From positions 14,793,001 through 14,857,000 of the forward strand of contig CM076153.1 in NCBI GenBank assembly GCA_038025085.1: DNA of 64,000 bases. Direction: 5' to 3'. A program made the position numbers and the translations under genes. Shown piece after piece: positions 51,690-63,240 of the stretch (position 1 is the first letter of the stretch; each line of letters starts with the position of its first letter). Source of the stretch: Tetragonia tetragonoides. Taxonomy: Eukaryota; Streptophyta; Magnoliopsida; Caryophyllales; Aizoaceae. The notes below the pieces were generated by a model that was given only the letters and a program-made list of their open reading frames with translations, searched no databases and was not told the origin of the DNA.

Positions 51690-53652
51690 ATGCTAAACCC
51701 TCTACCTCCTGATGTGCCTAATGCTTCTCCATTCTGCTATGATGAAGTGCATGTGTCCTCTGAATCAGTTATTCAGAATGAAGTTCTTGGTCAGTCTAAT
51801 GAGGTTGTCCCTCCTGACACCTCAGTATCTCACATACACTCTGTGTCTACAGATAAGTCTAGTGCTTCTGTTCCCATTCCCACTAGACAGTCATCTAGAT
51901 CCTCTAAGAAACCTACTTGGTTAGCAGATTATGTCAGTGCCTTTGTCTCTGCCAGTCCTCTCCTCAGTGAAGAGTCCTACATGCATTCTTCTCTTGCGAA
52001 CCTTGCCTTCACAGAAAATATAGTTGATACCTACATAAAACCTTCCTTTGACCATTTTGTTGGCAATGTAACCACTACATCTGATCCTAATACATTCAGA
52101 GAGGTTGTAAAAGAATCCAAATGGTGTAGTGCCATGAATCTTGAGTTAAGTGCACTTGAGGAAAACAATACTTGGATCATCACTGAGTTACCTTCAGGTA
52201 AAAAGGCCATAGGGAGCCGGTGGCTCTATAAAACTAAATATAATTCTGATGGCACAGTTGAGAGGTGCAAGGCTCGTTTAGTGATTCAGGGAAACAATCA
52301 AAGAAAGGGTATTGATTTTGATGAAACCTTTGCTTCAGTGGCAAAAATGACCATTGTAAGAGCTCTTCTAGCTGTGGTAGTAATGAGAAGATGGCATACT
52401 TGTCAGATGGATGTAACAAATGCATTTCTTCATGGGGATTTATATGAGGAGGTGTATATGAAGATGCCACAGGGATACACAGCTCAAGGGGAGAATTCAA
52501 CCTTGTCAAGGGGAGTCACAGATTGCTAAGCCTCCTATTTCCAAAGTGCGTAAATTGCAAAAATCCTTGTATGGATTAAAGCAAGCTCCTAGACAATGGT
52601 TTGCTAAATTGTCATCTGCACTGTTGTCCTTTGGATTTCAACAATCCAAGGCAAATTACTCATTATTTACAAGACAAAATGGCAGCTCCTTTACAGCCAT
52701 TCTTGTCTATGTAGATGATATGCTTGTTACAGGAAATGATTTGAAGGATATTCAAGAGGTTAAGAAATTGCTTTCTATCAGTTTCATATGAAGGATCTAG
52801 GAGATTTGAGGTACTTTTTGGGATTGGAAGCAAGGAATTTTTGTGTCTCAGAAAAAGTATGTTTTAGATTTGCTTGAAGAACATGGTTTACAAAATGCAA
52901 GACCTTACAACCTTCCCCTGGATCAACACATTAAGCTCACTGCTGAGCTAGGTACTCTTTTGCCTGATCCTGAACCATACAGAAGGATTATAGGCAAGCT
53001 TATATATCTCACCATTACAAGACCTTATATCAACTTCTCAGTACAACTACTAAGTCAGTTCATGCAAGCTCCAACTACAGCTCATATGGATGCAGCTGTC
53101 CATGTCTTGAGATATCTCAAGAAAAATCCTAGTCAAGGCATTCTTATGGCTCATAGCTCAGCTGCTCATCTTACTGCTTTCTATGACTCAGATTGGGCAT
53201 CTTGTCCCATGTCCAGGAGATCCACTGCAGGATATTGTATATTACTTGGAAAATCACCTGTGTCATGGAAGTCCAAGAAGCAGCATGTAGTGGCCAGATC
53301 CTCTGCTGAGGCAGAATATAGATCAATGGCTCTAACTGTTTGTGAGGTTACATGGCTTACCAGTTTGCTAAAGGATTTTGGTTTACAGCAACTAGCTCCT
53401 ACAGACCTTAAATGTGATAACCAGGCAGCTTTGTATATAGCAGCAAATTCTGTATATCATGAGAGGACTAAGCACATAGAGGTGGACGGTCACTTCATCA
53501 GGGACAAGATCAAAGAAGGAGTCATCAAGCCTTCCTATGTACATACAACTCAGCAATTGGCAGATGTTCTTACTAAGATCTTATCTGTTGATCAGCATCA
53601 ACATCTTCTTGCCAAATTAGGAGTTTCTGCTTCCTCATCACTCCCAACTTGA
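51690..53652 (+). pseudogene. copia reverse transcriptase and RNase H, frameshifted
   Basis: Three frames follow each other. The first, ending about 52528, holds the start of reverse transcriptase ([18 protein letters not shown], then DETFASVAK and [18 protein letters not shown]). The second (52546-52791) has [15 protein letters not shown] and the catalytic YVDDM at 52708-52722. The third (about 52785-53652) holds the rest and RNase H (FYDSDWASCPMSRRSTAGY, SSAEAEYRS, IEVDGHFIRDKI). Frameshifts near 52510-52545 and 52785-52840 separate them. Not functional as it stands. Confidence 0.9.
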
Positions 53653-53659
53653 AGGGGAG

Positions 53660-53920
53660 TGTTAAGGCATAGATTAGTGATAATTTAATTATATTAGTTT
53701 GCTGTATATATTAGATGCAATAAACCTGTTGAGGTTGTTAGAAGCCCAACTGAGCTGGCATTAGTTTGTTAGAAGTCAGAGAAGTTTGTTAGGCCTCTTA
53801 AGTCTGTTACAAACACTGTATATAAGCTTCAATCTCTGTATATTTGAAGCTCAGATTAACAGAATAAACAAATCACTTCTCTCTCTAATTCTTACATTCT
53901 TTGAGCTATCAAGCTCAACT
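53660..53920 (+). repeat. Right LTR of copia element
   Basis: Uninterrupted 261-bp LTR, from TGTTAAGGCATAG to AAGCTCAACT. It contains GTATATAAG (about 53818, likely TATA box) and AATAAAC (about 53863, likely poly(A) signal). It is followed by the GGAAG duplication. Confidence 0.95.
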
Positions 53921-54887
53921 GGAAGAGAGACCAGTTGGCAGTTTGATTGGTTGTCCATAAATAGTGACAATAGTGTTGCTTCCACAGTGTGGAAGGAGAC
54001 AAGATCCACTACTAATCTCATGGTTATCAACATATTAATGATCATAATTATTAATTAAAACCATGTGATTATGCAAAGTAGGCAGACTTTCCCTAAGCAC
54101 TGACCCCAAAAGAATATTTTAGCCTATTTTCTTATTTGCTGCACAAGATTCACCTTTGTTGTAAAATCTTTGAGATTCCCTTGCCTTTTGAAGTCACGTG
54201 CATGAGATAGCCTTTGACACAACACAAGTGTGAACTCATGACTGATGACAGAAATAGCATACCAAAGTCCAAAGGTTCCTAGAGTTGTCCAGACCACCCC
54301 AAAAAGTTTTTTTTTTCTTTTTCTTTTGCAATATTATTTTTTGGGTAAAAAAACACTTGTCGATTAGGGGGTACGCACTAGATATTGCACATTTCGAAAT
54401 TGAAATTATAATTGGAATTGAAATCGGTTATCCCGATTCCTAATTTTTAGAAATTGAAATTGGAATCACCGGATACCTACCGGTTAATAAGTACCTATGT
54501 GACTAAGTCCATATTAAAATCTATTAAACATTCAATGGGCCTGAACAATGTCTATGAAATGGGGAAGAGAAACATCACACACAAGTCAAGTGGGAATTCA
54601 TCCCTAAATCCAGTTGACAATAAGAGGAGTAGCCCACTTGACCTTATATATTGATGTTTCTCCTCCAAATATTTTCGATTGAGACTGTAATCCTCACTTT
54701 AACAAAATACAAATAGTATTTTTTTTAAATCAGAAATTGAATATTTAACCATAAATAAATAAAATAACACCAACAAATATTAAATATAAATGCCAAAAAT
54801 ATAATAAACTTAGAAAATCATAGTTCAATCCTTTTTGCAACAAACTAACAGGCATTGTCGGTTATTTTCGGGTATCCAGTAACTTAC

Positions 54888-54995
54888 TTATTGCTTACTA
54901 CAATGCTACTGACTTATTGCTTACTACAATGCTACTAACTTATTACTTGCTAAGTTGCTACAATTATACTGACTTATTGTTTGATACAATGCCAC
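54888..54995 (+). repeat. Short minisatellite, about four units
   Basis: About 26-bp units of the form ACTTATTGCTTACTACAATG plus CTACTG. The first two are nearly identical and the later ones degenerate. Confidence 0.75.
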
Positions 54996-55442
54996 TTACT
55001 GGCAACATTGTAGTGAGAATTCTAATTTTTTTGGGAACTATAATGAAATGTACGCTTTTAAATCCAATTCTGGTTCAGGGTATTAACTGTTTCTGAGTAC
55101 TCATAATTGAAATTGGCTTACACCGAGTACCCCACTGACTCACAAAAATCAAGCATTGAAATTGAAATTGGTCAGATCGACTCTGAATTTTAAATCACTG
55201 GTTCCGATACCGAATACCCAAATTTTCTGCTTACCTATCACTTGGGAGTATTTTGACCTCTTGATTATCGAATTCATTTTTAGGAAACTCATATTTTATC
55301 GTGCTATTAACATGTTTCATTCAGTGGAGATAAATAGTCAAATCATAATCATAATATTTATATATTAGAGGCATTTTCTGATAGTATTGGAGGCGTCCAC
55401 CTAAGCGAGCTATTGTAATAAAATTTTAATAGAAATATATAT

Positions 55443-55567
55443 TTCGGTATAGAATATATACTAAAGTTGTACTTTCCTAAATCGTTAAAAAGTAGACTAT
55501 TGTAGGTTTTGGTATAGAATATATACTAAAGTTGTGATTTCCTAAATCATTAAAGAGTAGTCTTTTA
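55443..55567. repeat. Tandem duplication, about 66-bp unit
   Basis: GGTATAGAATATATACTAAA, then GTTGT and TTTCCTAAATC, occurs at 55444-55493 and again at 55510-55559, with few differences. Confidence 0.8.
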
Positions 55568-56574
55568 GATTTTAACAAGCATACAACTTTACTTCTACCG
55601 CTTAAAAAATTAAATTTCTTACACCATTGGAAAGAGTACGAAATATCCTTTAAAATAAGATTCATTTGTAGTATGTTTTATTGATTAAAAAAATAAAGTA
55701 TGAGCAAAAAAAATATGCATAATTTTTACAAAATAAGATATGTCCACCTAAAAAGGTAATTAGCTTCACACAACTAAAGAGTTGCAATGTAAAAATAAGA
55801 GAAATAATACGTATATTAGATACAGAAATTTAAAAAGCAATCTCAAGGTAAAATATAATAAAAAAAAAAAAGAGTATGTGTAGAATAAAGAAATAAACGA
55901 TGAATCTAAAATGATTCTAGGTCCAATCTTTAATAGAAATCTTGACCATTATCATGTATAATTTTATAACTCTAAGTAATAGATTAATCCCCCATATATT
56001 ATTTTAGAACTCCAAATTTTATTTTATTTTTTTGAGTAAATTTTAGGGCTCCAATTTATGTTCCCTTCAACTTTATAATTATCAACTATTAATGTATACA
56101 AGTTTGAAAAAACAATCGAGCAACCATTAAAATATGGTTTGCTATTCTAAAGTTTACGTCTTAAACTTCTTTATTTTTTGAAAAGTAATCAGGTATACAT
56201 TACACACTTAAACTGATTTTAGCATAAAATAAGGATCATACTTTTGGAAGGTTAGTTGTAAACTTATATCAATATAAGAGCATTGGCGTACCAATATCAA
56301 GCATAGAAAGACTTTGAAACTATTACCTCTTGGATCATGTAACATATGGGGTGAGTTAATTAAAAATTAATTGAAATTGGTGACAAGAGTTTAAATTAAA
56401 TAAGATGCCCTATAAAGTTATAGTAATCCTATTACAAGGCATTCATGATATTAAATAGATTATATTAATATTTATCCATATATTACTAATATTTTTTCAG
56501 AAATGACAATTACACTTTGATTTTTTTGATGAGACTAATAAGTACGTTATATTAATTTTATTATATAATCACAG

Positions 56575-56614
56575 TCCATGCGACGCACGGGCATCCACAC
56601 GGACATCCACCTAG
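56575..56614 (+). mobile_element. Likely Helitron 3' terminus
   Basis: The hairpin CCATGCG-A-CGCACGG (one mismatch) is followed 20 bp later by CTAG and then T. The hairpin loop region resembles that of the Helitron in the copia LTR. The 5' end could not be placed. Confidence 0.4.
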
Positions 56615-57485
56615 TAGATGTAAATAATGATATAAGTGGAGTGAAAGTCATAGTAAATAACGTATGAGTATATAATGATACGAGTGGAGTATTTGTCCGA
56701 TCCATTGTGAATTTGATGATTATCATTCCTTTATCACTGTAATATACGAGAAATTGTAGAGAAAAAAAATGCTCTACAAATTTTTTTGTGGGCTTGGTCC
56801 AAAGTAGACCTTTGGACCAAGTTTTTGTAAAAATTACTCTCAATGTCCCTAAAATATTTACAGCGCGTCCCGCATTCTTAATCTCCGGTTAAACTAAGTC
56901 TACACAATACGGGATGAAAATGCTACTCTTCCCGTGTACAATATCTTGTATAGACTTAGTTCACGGTGAACCAAATATTAAATCTTTTTCAAAAATATCT
57001 TACATATCCCTAAAATATTTTAGACTATATCTTTGATTCACTCTTTGGTCACACAAGACGAGCTGCTCCCTGTGAATCTTGATAAGCCACCAAAGTATAC
57101 CAACCAAACAACACATATCTTAAAGAAAACATACCATGAGGCCCAGTTACTTCTAGCCCATCAAGATCAGTCAAGTCGAATCCATCAACCTTAAAGAGAG
57201 CTTGCCTAGAAGTACCTCGTAAATTGTAAGCCAGCCAATATAAACCCAGCCCACAACCAAATTGAAACAGGAACCTTGGAACTCCGAAACTCAACTCTAT
57301 GAACCAAGTCACTAGGGTCATCTCACGAGAAGAGAGAAATTTATGAACCATACCATCTAACCCTTGAGCTAGGACCCTAAATCAAAGGTGAGGCCAAAGT
57401 TTGCCTTTTGACAGTCCAAGTCCTTGGTGGTCATTCCTAACTCCAAAGCTGCACCTTCCTGGTCTCTTATTACCCTCTAAGTAGG

Positions 57486-57645
57486 GTCGTTCACCGGTCC
57501 AAAACAACAACGGATCACTCGCATCCGGTCTAAACCGGACTTGACCGAGCCGTTTTTTTAAAAGGAGCCAAGGGACCGATTCTAATCTTTTGGCGTCATC
57601 CGCCCATCTGGTCCAGTCCGAACCGAAACATGAACAACGCTACCT
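57486..57645. repeat. Possible element with AGGGTCGTTCA ends
   Basis: AGGGTCGTTCACCGGTCC on the left and AGCGTTGTTCATGTTTCGG on the right (reverse complement) look like degenerate inverted ends. Between them are CCGGTCTAAACCGG-type palindromes. It is similar in style to the repeat at 29103-29490. Confidence 0.35.
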
Positions 57646-57659
57646 CCAAGAAAACACAA

Positions 57660-59510
57660 TTCGTTACACACTAGTTAATTATTTGTAAGAGGAACATTCA
57701 TTAAAAAAAAGTTTCAATAAGTTTCGGAGAAGTCGAACCATAAGACTTTAAGCTTCAAGAACAAGGAAACCTTACGCCTAGTTCTAGAGGAGCTTTAAAC
57801 CCAATCACAGAAACCTAAAAAAAAGCTATTGCTTTAGGAAGATGCTCTAGGGTTGAGGGGCAGAGTCGCAGGAAGCGGAGCTATGAGGAGAATTAAAGTG
57901 TCAATCGATTAAACCAAAGTCAAAGTGTGACACGAACAACTCTCGTAGAAGACCGTCTTCATTGTGGAATAAGATGACTTTTTATAAAAGATCTAGGATA
58001 CCTTTGTCTTTTTAAGTCACCCGTCACAAAAACTCACCCCGTCTTATGGTCCACACACAGTACACACCACGCATAGGCCCAAGACTTACTAGCCTATGTA
58101 TGTCCATCAGAGCATGCAGCTCCTCAGCCTCGGTCCTCACCATCGACCACCGGGATTGGAATGCATATGACAACTAACTAGCAACCGGACGGGACGGTAA
58201 ACGGCAACCCATCGGTCACACTCACACTCCATGCATGGCATACATTGATGAAGAAAAACAGTAGTTTGCTTCTCTAATGCCAACTAAAGGGTAGCTTTCA
58301 TAAAAACCGAAAAAAGAAAGCAACTCATAATTTTGTATCATTAAATCAAGGGCACGCCTTAGAGCTTGTAAAAGTTATGATGCCAGCATCATTTTGGTTC
58401 CCTTTCATTTGCCTGGCAACAGCTGCAACTTTTACATCTTTGACAACGTCCCTTTAGTGTTATTCTAGATATGCATTATCATTTACCTTATCTTGACTTC
58501 AAAGGGCATCCTTAGCTAAAGCTAAAAAGGATCTTCTCTTAGGATATAATAGCTAACTCGTTGGAAGTAACTCAGTTGTGCTTAAATTTCATGCCTTTAC
58601 AGTACCAGGACAGACATATTCTCTCTTCTCTGCTACTACTAGTTCCCATAGGTATATTAAGAGAAAGTCAGCCTCTTCCTCAAAAGCTAAACATCGACAC
58701 ACCCACTCAAACGAAAGATTTGAAAGGAAGAATCTTCTTTTTACTTTAGCAGACTTCACAATTGGAAATGTCGAAATGTACTTCTAACAAAAATGCATAA
58801 CAGTTTCTGGATTCCATACCGCTATTCTTCCCAGATACTGAACTGCTAATTTGGCAAAAACTAGACCTCCTACAGCTGTAAACGAGCCAGAGCACTCATA
58901 AACGGACTTGGTCAAAGCTCGCTCGATTATAAAGGAGCCGAGCACGAGCACGAGCACTAGTTTGATACTTGTTTACTAAACGAGTCGAGTATAAGCACCC
59001 CAATTCTTTCCAGATACCGAACCATGACTTATTTGGATAAAACTAGACCTTCCTCTGCTCTCTCAGTCCCACTTCTCAATCAATCAACCAAAATCAACAC
59101 ATTTAATGTGAACATTATTAGCACATTGAGAGTACTTCCAGCAAAAGAGAATCCTTGAGTTACTTGTTTGTAGACAACATTACTGGAAAAGAGAGCCAAC
59201 TTGCTAAAAAAAGATGGTTAAAAGCAAATGTAAATGACATCACGAAAAATAATGACTTTTGCTAGTAAATCATTTAAGAGAATCCAATCTATAGCTCTCA
59301 TATTTCCCATCGATGAACAAACTGGGGAAAAAGAAGAATAGGGCTATGGATAACAAATACAGTGTATGTTTCATTAGCTCTCCATTTTCCAACAAGGAAT
59401 ATGGTTATTACTTACTAGGGCTAGTGAAAACATGTATGAATAGAACTCAGAAAGATACTTTTTCATGACAGCGGAATAAAATAAAAGGAAAGTAAAAACA
59501 GAAGGAAGAA
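57660..59510. other. Intergenic, nothing recognised
   Basis: No coding region, RNA gene or defined repeat could be supported here. Confidence 0.45.
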
Positions 59511-59670
59511 CCCTGAGGGGTAGCTCATCTAGTAAGTATTCAGAGATCTACTCCAGAGGTCCTATGTTCGAGTCTTGTCAGGGTCACTGAAGGTTTTCCT
59601 GGTCATTAACTTCAGGGCTAATGGGATTAGTCAAGCAAAAAGCTTGGATACCCATGTTATTAAAAAAAGA
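59511..59670 (+). mobile_element. tRNA-derived SINE with 17-bp target duplication
   Basis: 160 bp beginning CCCTGAGGGGTAGCTC. An A-box-like TAGCTCATCTAG lies near the 5' end and a B-box-like GTTCGAGTC about 40 bp further on. A body and an A-rich tail (TTATTAAAAAAAG) follow. The flanks 59494-59510 and 59671-59687 are identical over 17 bp (AAAAACAGAAGGAAGAA). Perfect flanks suggest recent insertion. It is not a functional tRNA gene because no cloverleaf can be drawn. Confidence 0.85.
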
Positions 59671-59846
59671 AAAAACAGAAGGAAGAAAGAAAGGGCAACA
59701 ACAGCATATGTAGTCTTCCCATAAAGTTTTGAACAGAGAACAGCAGAGTATTCAATTAGGCATTAAAAAAAGGGGAAAAAAAAAGAAAGGAAAAAGAAGA
59801 AGAATAGAAAACAGTTTTCTTTTTCTTTTCCTTCTTGTTGTTTAAA

Positions 59847-60016
59847 AGGAACCATCAACTAGCAAGATTAAAGATTGACATTATAGAATCCAAGCTCCAT
59901 CATATTATCAATAACAATGGATTATTAAAAAGGAACCCTCAACTAGCAAGATTAAAGAATGACCATTATAGAAATCCAAGCTCATTCATATTATCAAAAA
60001 CAATAATGGATTAGCA
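59847..60016. repeat. Tandem duplication, about 86-bp unit
   Basis: AAAGGAACC, then TCAACTAGCAAGATTAAAGA and ATCCAAGCTC, occurs twice in succession (from 59847 and from 59930) with a few substitutions and single-base indels. Confidence 0.8.
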
Positions 60017-60335
60017 AGGTGGTGGTGTTGGATCAACCAATAGCGGAACTGGTTTCATGCAAAAGCAATCACACAAAGGTGTAGTCACCATCTACTTGCA
60101 ACTAACTATAAAAATCTCCCCACACACAAGTACACAACCATGGAATTTGGTGGACCCAAAGTGAAGAATCTAATAAGTTGAAACTGTTTTCATTATTAGA
60201 TTGGAGTTGATGTAGAGGGTCCAAGTGCAGCAAAGGTCACAGAACGAAGTGAGTTGAGCAAGAACAGAACCTCTCTTTGCACTTCATTTGTTGTACTAGC
60301 TCTCTTTGAACGGTACTGAATTGAACCAATTTTTT

Positions 60336-60886
60336 AGTAAGTGGAAAAGAACACGCCCATAGTCATACTAGTTTCAGATCTAGCTTACATGTCACACATA
60401 CTAAATCATACGCACCATATCGATGTTCATAACCCTAAAACCACCAAGGCACCAAGGCACCAACTGAAGTGCTATCTATCTAGTCCGGTTGGGAATATGA
60501 AATCTCAATAATAACTATCAGTGAATCTATATATGAGAAACTCCAACCAAAATTGTATGTAAGTCTGGGTCATCGGCTACATCTAGTATGTGTTATTACA
60601 CATCCCAAAAAATCACAGCATGTACCAACATAGGATCAAGTTAATCCTTGCTACATTAATCCAATTGTTGTCAAAAAAACCTCTCTCTCAAACCGTTCTG
60701 TAGTCGGCAGAGAAACTCCAAAAAACGTCAAGTTCCACTGAACCGAACCGAACTCCAGTGAACTGAACTGAATAGTAATATGTGAAAGAAAAAGTAGATC
60801 ACTGAAGTGAACTAAACTGAACTTCCACCGAACTGAATTAAACTCAACTGAACAAGTTACTAAGTAAGTGGAAAAGAACACGCCCA
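60336..60886. repeat. Direct 24-bp repeat flanking TTCAG-rich DNA
   Basis: An identical 24-bp sequence, starting AGTAAGTGG and ending ACACGCCCA, occurs at 60336-60359 and 60863-60886. The second copy ends a stretch of ACTGAACTGAA repeats. The ends read GGGCGTGTTCTTTT on the other strand, similar to GGGTGCGCTCTTTAG at 42949, so both are probably ends of related MITE-like elements. Confidence 0.45.
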
Positions 60887-61148
60887 ATGGGTTTAGGTAC
60901 TCAAGGAGCTCAAGTAATCTAGACTTCTAGATATTCATGCCCACCAAAAAAGAAAAGATGAAGGTAGACTGCTTTTAGGAGTAGTTAGAACTCTTTGATG
61001 AAAAAGAAAAAGAGTTTCATTTCACAAGTCAAGGAAGTGATCCAAGTTCTCTAGCTTTCTCTTTCAGGTGTCAAAAATCGCTTTATTTGGACAGACAGAG
61101 ATCTTATAAAGAGATTTGGTTTAATTTGATTAGACAAAGCTGTGCAAC

Positions 61149-63240
61149 ATGGAATCATTTAAGGGCTTTTCTTGGTGTTTTAATAATATCATAAAAGCCA
61201 GTGACAACAAAAATGCCAAAATGCACTCACAACCTCCCCACCCTTCTTTCTTTTCAAAGCCTTTTCTACGTGGGGTATTAGGCAAAAGTCACATGAGTTC
61301 GGTTTCAATCATAATAAAAACAAAAGGTAAGATTATACTTATCTCAAGGGTTTACTTTAAGGATTTGCTTATGCTTAAACTAATAATACACAGCATAGAA
61401 TACCACAATGAAGAGAGTAATTTGGAAGAGAACTACACCTCACCTCCCCCATTAACTTGTCGGCCACTTGTCGTCGTCGCCACTGGTGCTCCGAAAACAC
61501 GACAAGCTACATCTCCTTCCGACACGTGGGATACCTTCATTGGGCCGCGCTTTCAGTTCTTCTTCTGACTCTAGTCACAATACTTAGAAAATACATCCAA
61601 CAGCCCACCTCGGGGTTGGCTTCCTACAATGTTAAAACCAACGAGAAATCCTGGATCACACCAAAGTGTCTTAAGTCTTAACTATATAATTAACACGTAC
61701 AAGAAACCCCAAATGATAATCATGACCTCTAGAAGCAAATATACTACTACGTTCCATTTCAATATGACAACGTAATTACGGGAATGAGGGATATCTTATT
61801 AATGGGAGAATAACTTGCAAATAGTTATTATCACAAGAATCACGTCAAATCACTGATGCTTAGCACGAAACATAACAAAGTGTCAACTGTCAAGATAAAT
61901 AATGAATTTCAGAAATACACAGAGAAAGCTGCAAGAGATATCCAATTCCCATCAAATCTGAACAAATTTACCACAACCACATCCAAACTACTTATGACGA
62001 GGGTGAAAATGATCTTCCAAGCTTCAACATTTTCGCAATTTTTTCCCCAGAAAGGGGGTTTGGGAGATCTGACACGTACATGCATGCTTTTTGTTTGTTA
62101 AACAAAAAGGTTCAGTGCTAACTGATGAGTTTCCCACTGTAATGCTTATCAAACTAAAATGAAGACAAGAGAACTAAAGAAGATGCAGTCTGCAAGTACA
62201 ACCACTACGATTAGTATATTAAACACTCAAGAAAGATAAGCACATTAAAAGAGAAACAAATGAATATATTACAAATATCTGCAATAATCAGTCAGAAGCC
62301 TGTTCACTGTTCAGTTGGGGACCTAGAATGCAACATGATATGCAGCACTGTAGAAATATAATAGCAAACCTCAGGCGTAACATTAAAGAGTAAAGCTCCT
62401 TACAGGTGATATTAAAAATCACCCCCGTGTACTGCACATAGGAGTAGCTTAAGCCACATTTAGCATTGACACGTGTATTACCCTGATTCGGCCACATTTC
62501 CACGTCTTAATTTATATAATTGACAAAGCTTGATATATGCATGAATCTCTGCACTTGAAGCAGAAAAAAACTATGAATAATCTGACAAGAGGGTGGGGAA
62601 AAGAAATATCAATCATTCAAAGTTAACTAGGAAGAAAACAAATTGCCAAAGTGTGTCTCAATCCCTCTTATACAGCATGTCACTAATCTTAAGAAAAGAA
62701 AAGCAGAAGTAGAAAAGATTGCCTCAAAGAGATCCAACAAACATATGGGGAGGGGATGGCAGAGATCAGAAATGGCACATGCACAAAACAACACTATCCA
62801 GAGATTAGAAGACAAACAATTCGACTTATATGTGAACTCGAGGTTGCATACATTCGACACCCCCCTTACTCATCTTCCCCAAATTACCGAGTCATAGGCA
62901 GGAGTCTCGTGAGGTAGTCTACCTAGATAAAATCGTCCTAAGCAGAAAAGGATAGGAAACAACTAGATTCATGATACAGTCTACCTAAACTAGATAATAT
63001 CCATAGACAAAAAACTAAAAAAATAAATAAATAAATAAATAAAACCAAAAACAAAAAACAAAAATTTGAATATTATGAACTACAGCCTCAATTTCAACAG
63101 TAATTGCTTGACAACAGTCAAGCATAATGGATCTACCACATTGTTGATAGATACATCATATTCCTTTTTCATGGCCAACATTTGTAAAATTGATGGTAAC
63201 AAGAAAAGTTAAAATATATCAGACTAAGACCTGTGATCAG
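61149..63240. other. Intergenic, no supported gene
   Basis: A 139-codon frame at 61149-61568 has no recognisable domain and no intron or promoter evidence. A CACGTGG G-box-like site lies at about 61525. (AAAT) repeats occupy about 63020-63042. Confidence 0.4.

Larger units (their letters stand above)
46956..53920 (+). mobile_element. Ty1/copia retrotransposon, complete ends, nested insertions
   Basis: Two LTRs (46956-47714, which contains a 498-bp Helitron, and 53660-53920) are each 261 bp without the insert. A perfect 5-bp duplication GGAAG (46951-46955 and 53921-53925) flanks the element. The primer-binding site TGGTATCAGAGC is at 47715 and a polypurine tract AAGGGGAG at 53652-53659. The LTRs differ at five positions, all transitions, so insertion is fairly recent. 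Coding regions are in the copia order gag, protease, integrase, reverse transcriptase, RNase H, but are broken by stops and frameshifts. The integrase core is replaced by a Mutator-like insert. Confidence 0.95.
53926..57480. other. Intergenic AT-rich sequence with degraded repeats
   Basis: No gene is seen. Around 54395-54480 and 55080-55220, GAAATTGAAATTGGAAT-like sequence recurs, probably the two ends of one degraded element. Small tandem repeats and a likely Helitron end are listed separately. A 100-codon minus-strand frame at 57049-57351 has no recognisable domain. Confidence 0.45.
59688..61148. other. Intergenic with duplications
   Basis: Besides the repeats listed separately, no gene is seen. 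60720-60850 is rich in ACTGAACTGAA motifs. Confidence 0.45.

Noticed and set aside
57049..57351. 100-codon minus-strand ORF
   Set aside because: No recognisable motif; surrounding sequence is repeat-like and the frame has no supporting features.
58380..58450. Possible microRNA precursor
   Set aside because: Short inverted pieces (TGATGCCAGCATCA) do not extend into a proper stem, and no known plant miRNA sequence is recognised.
59511..59600. tRNA gene
   Set aside because: A- and B-box-like motifs are present but no cloverleaf or anticodon arm forms, and the A-rich tail and target duplications show a SINE.
61149..61568. 139-codon ORF on the plus strand
   Set aside because: No recognisable domain, no homologue I know, no splice or promoter support. 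Length is compatible with chance.
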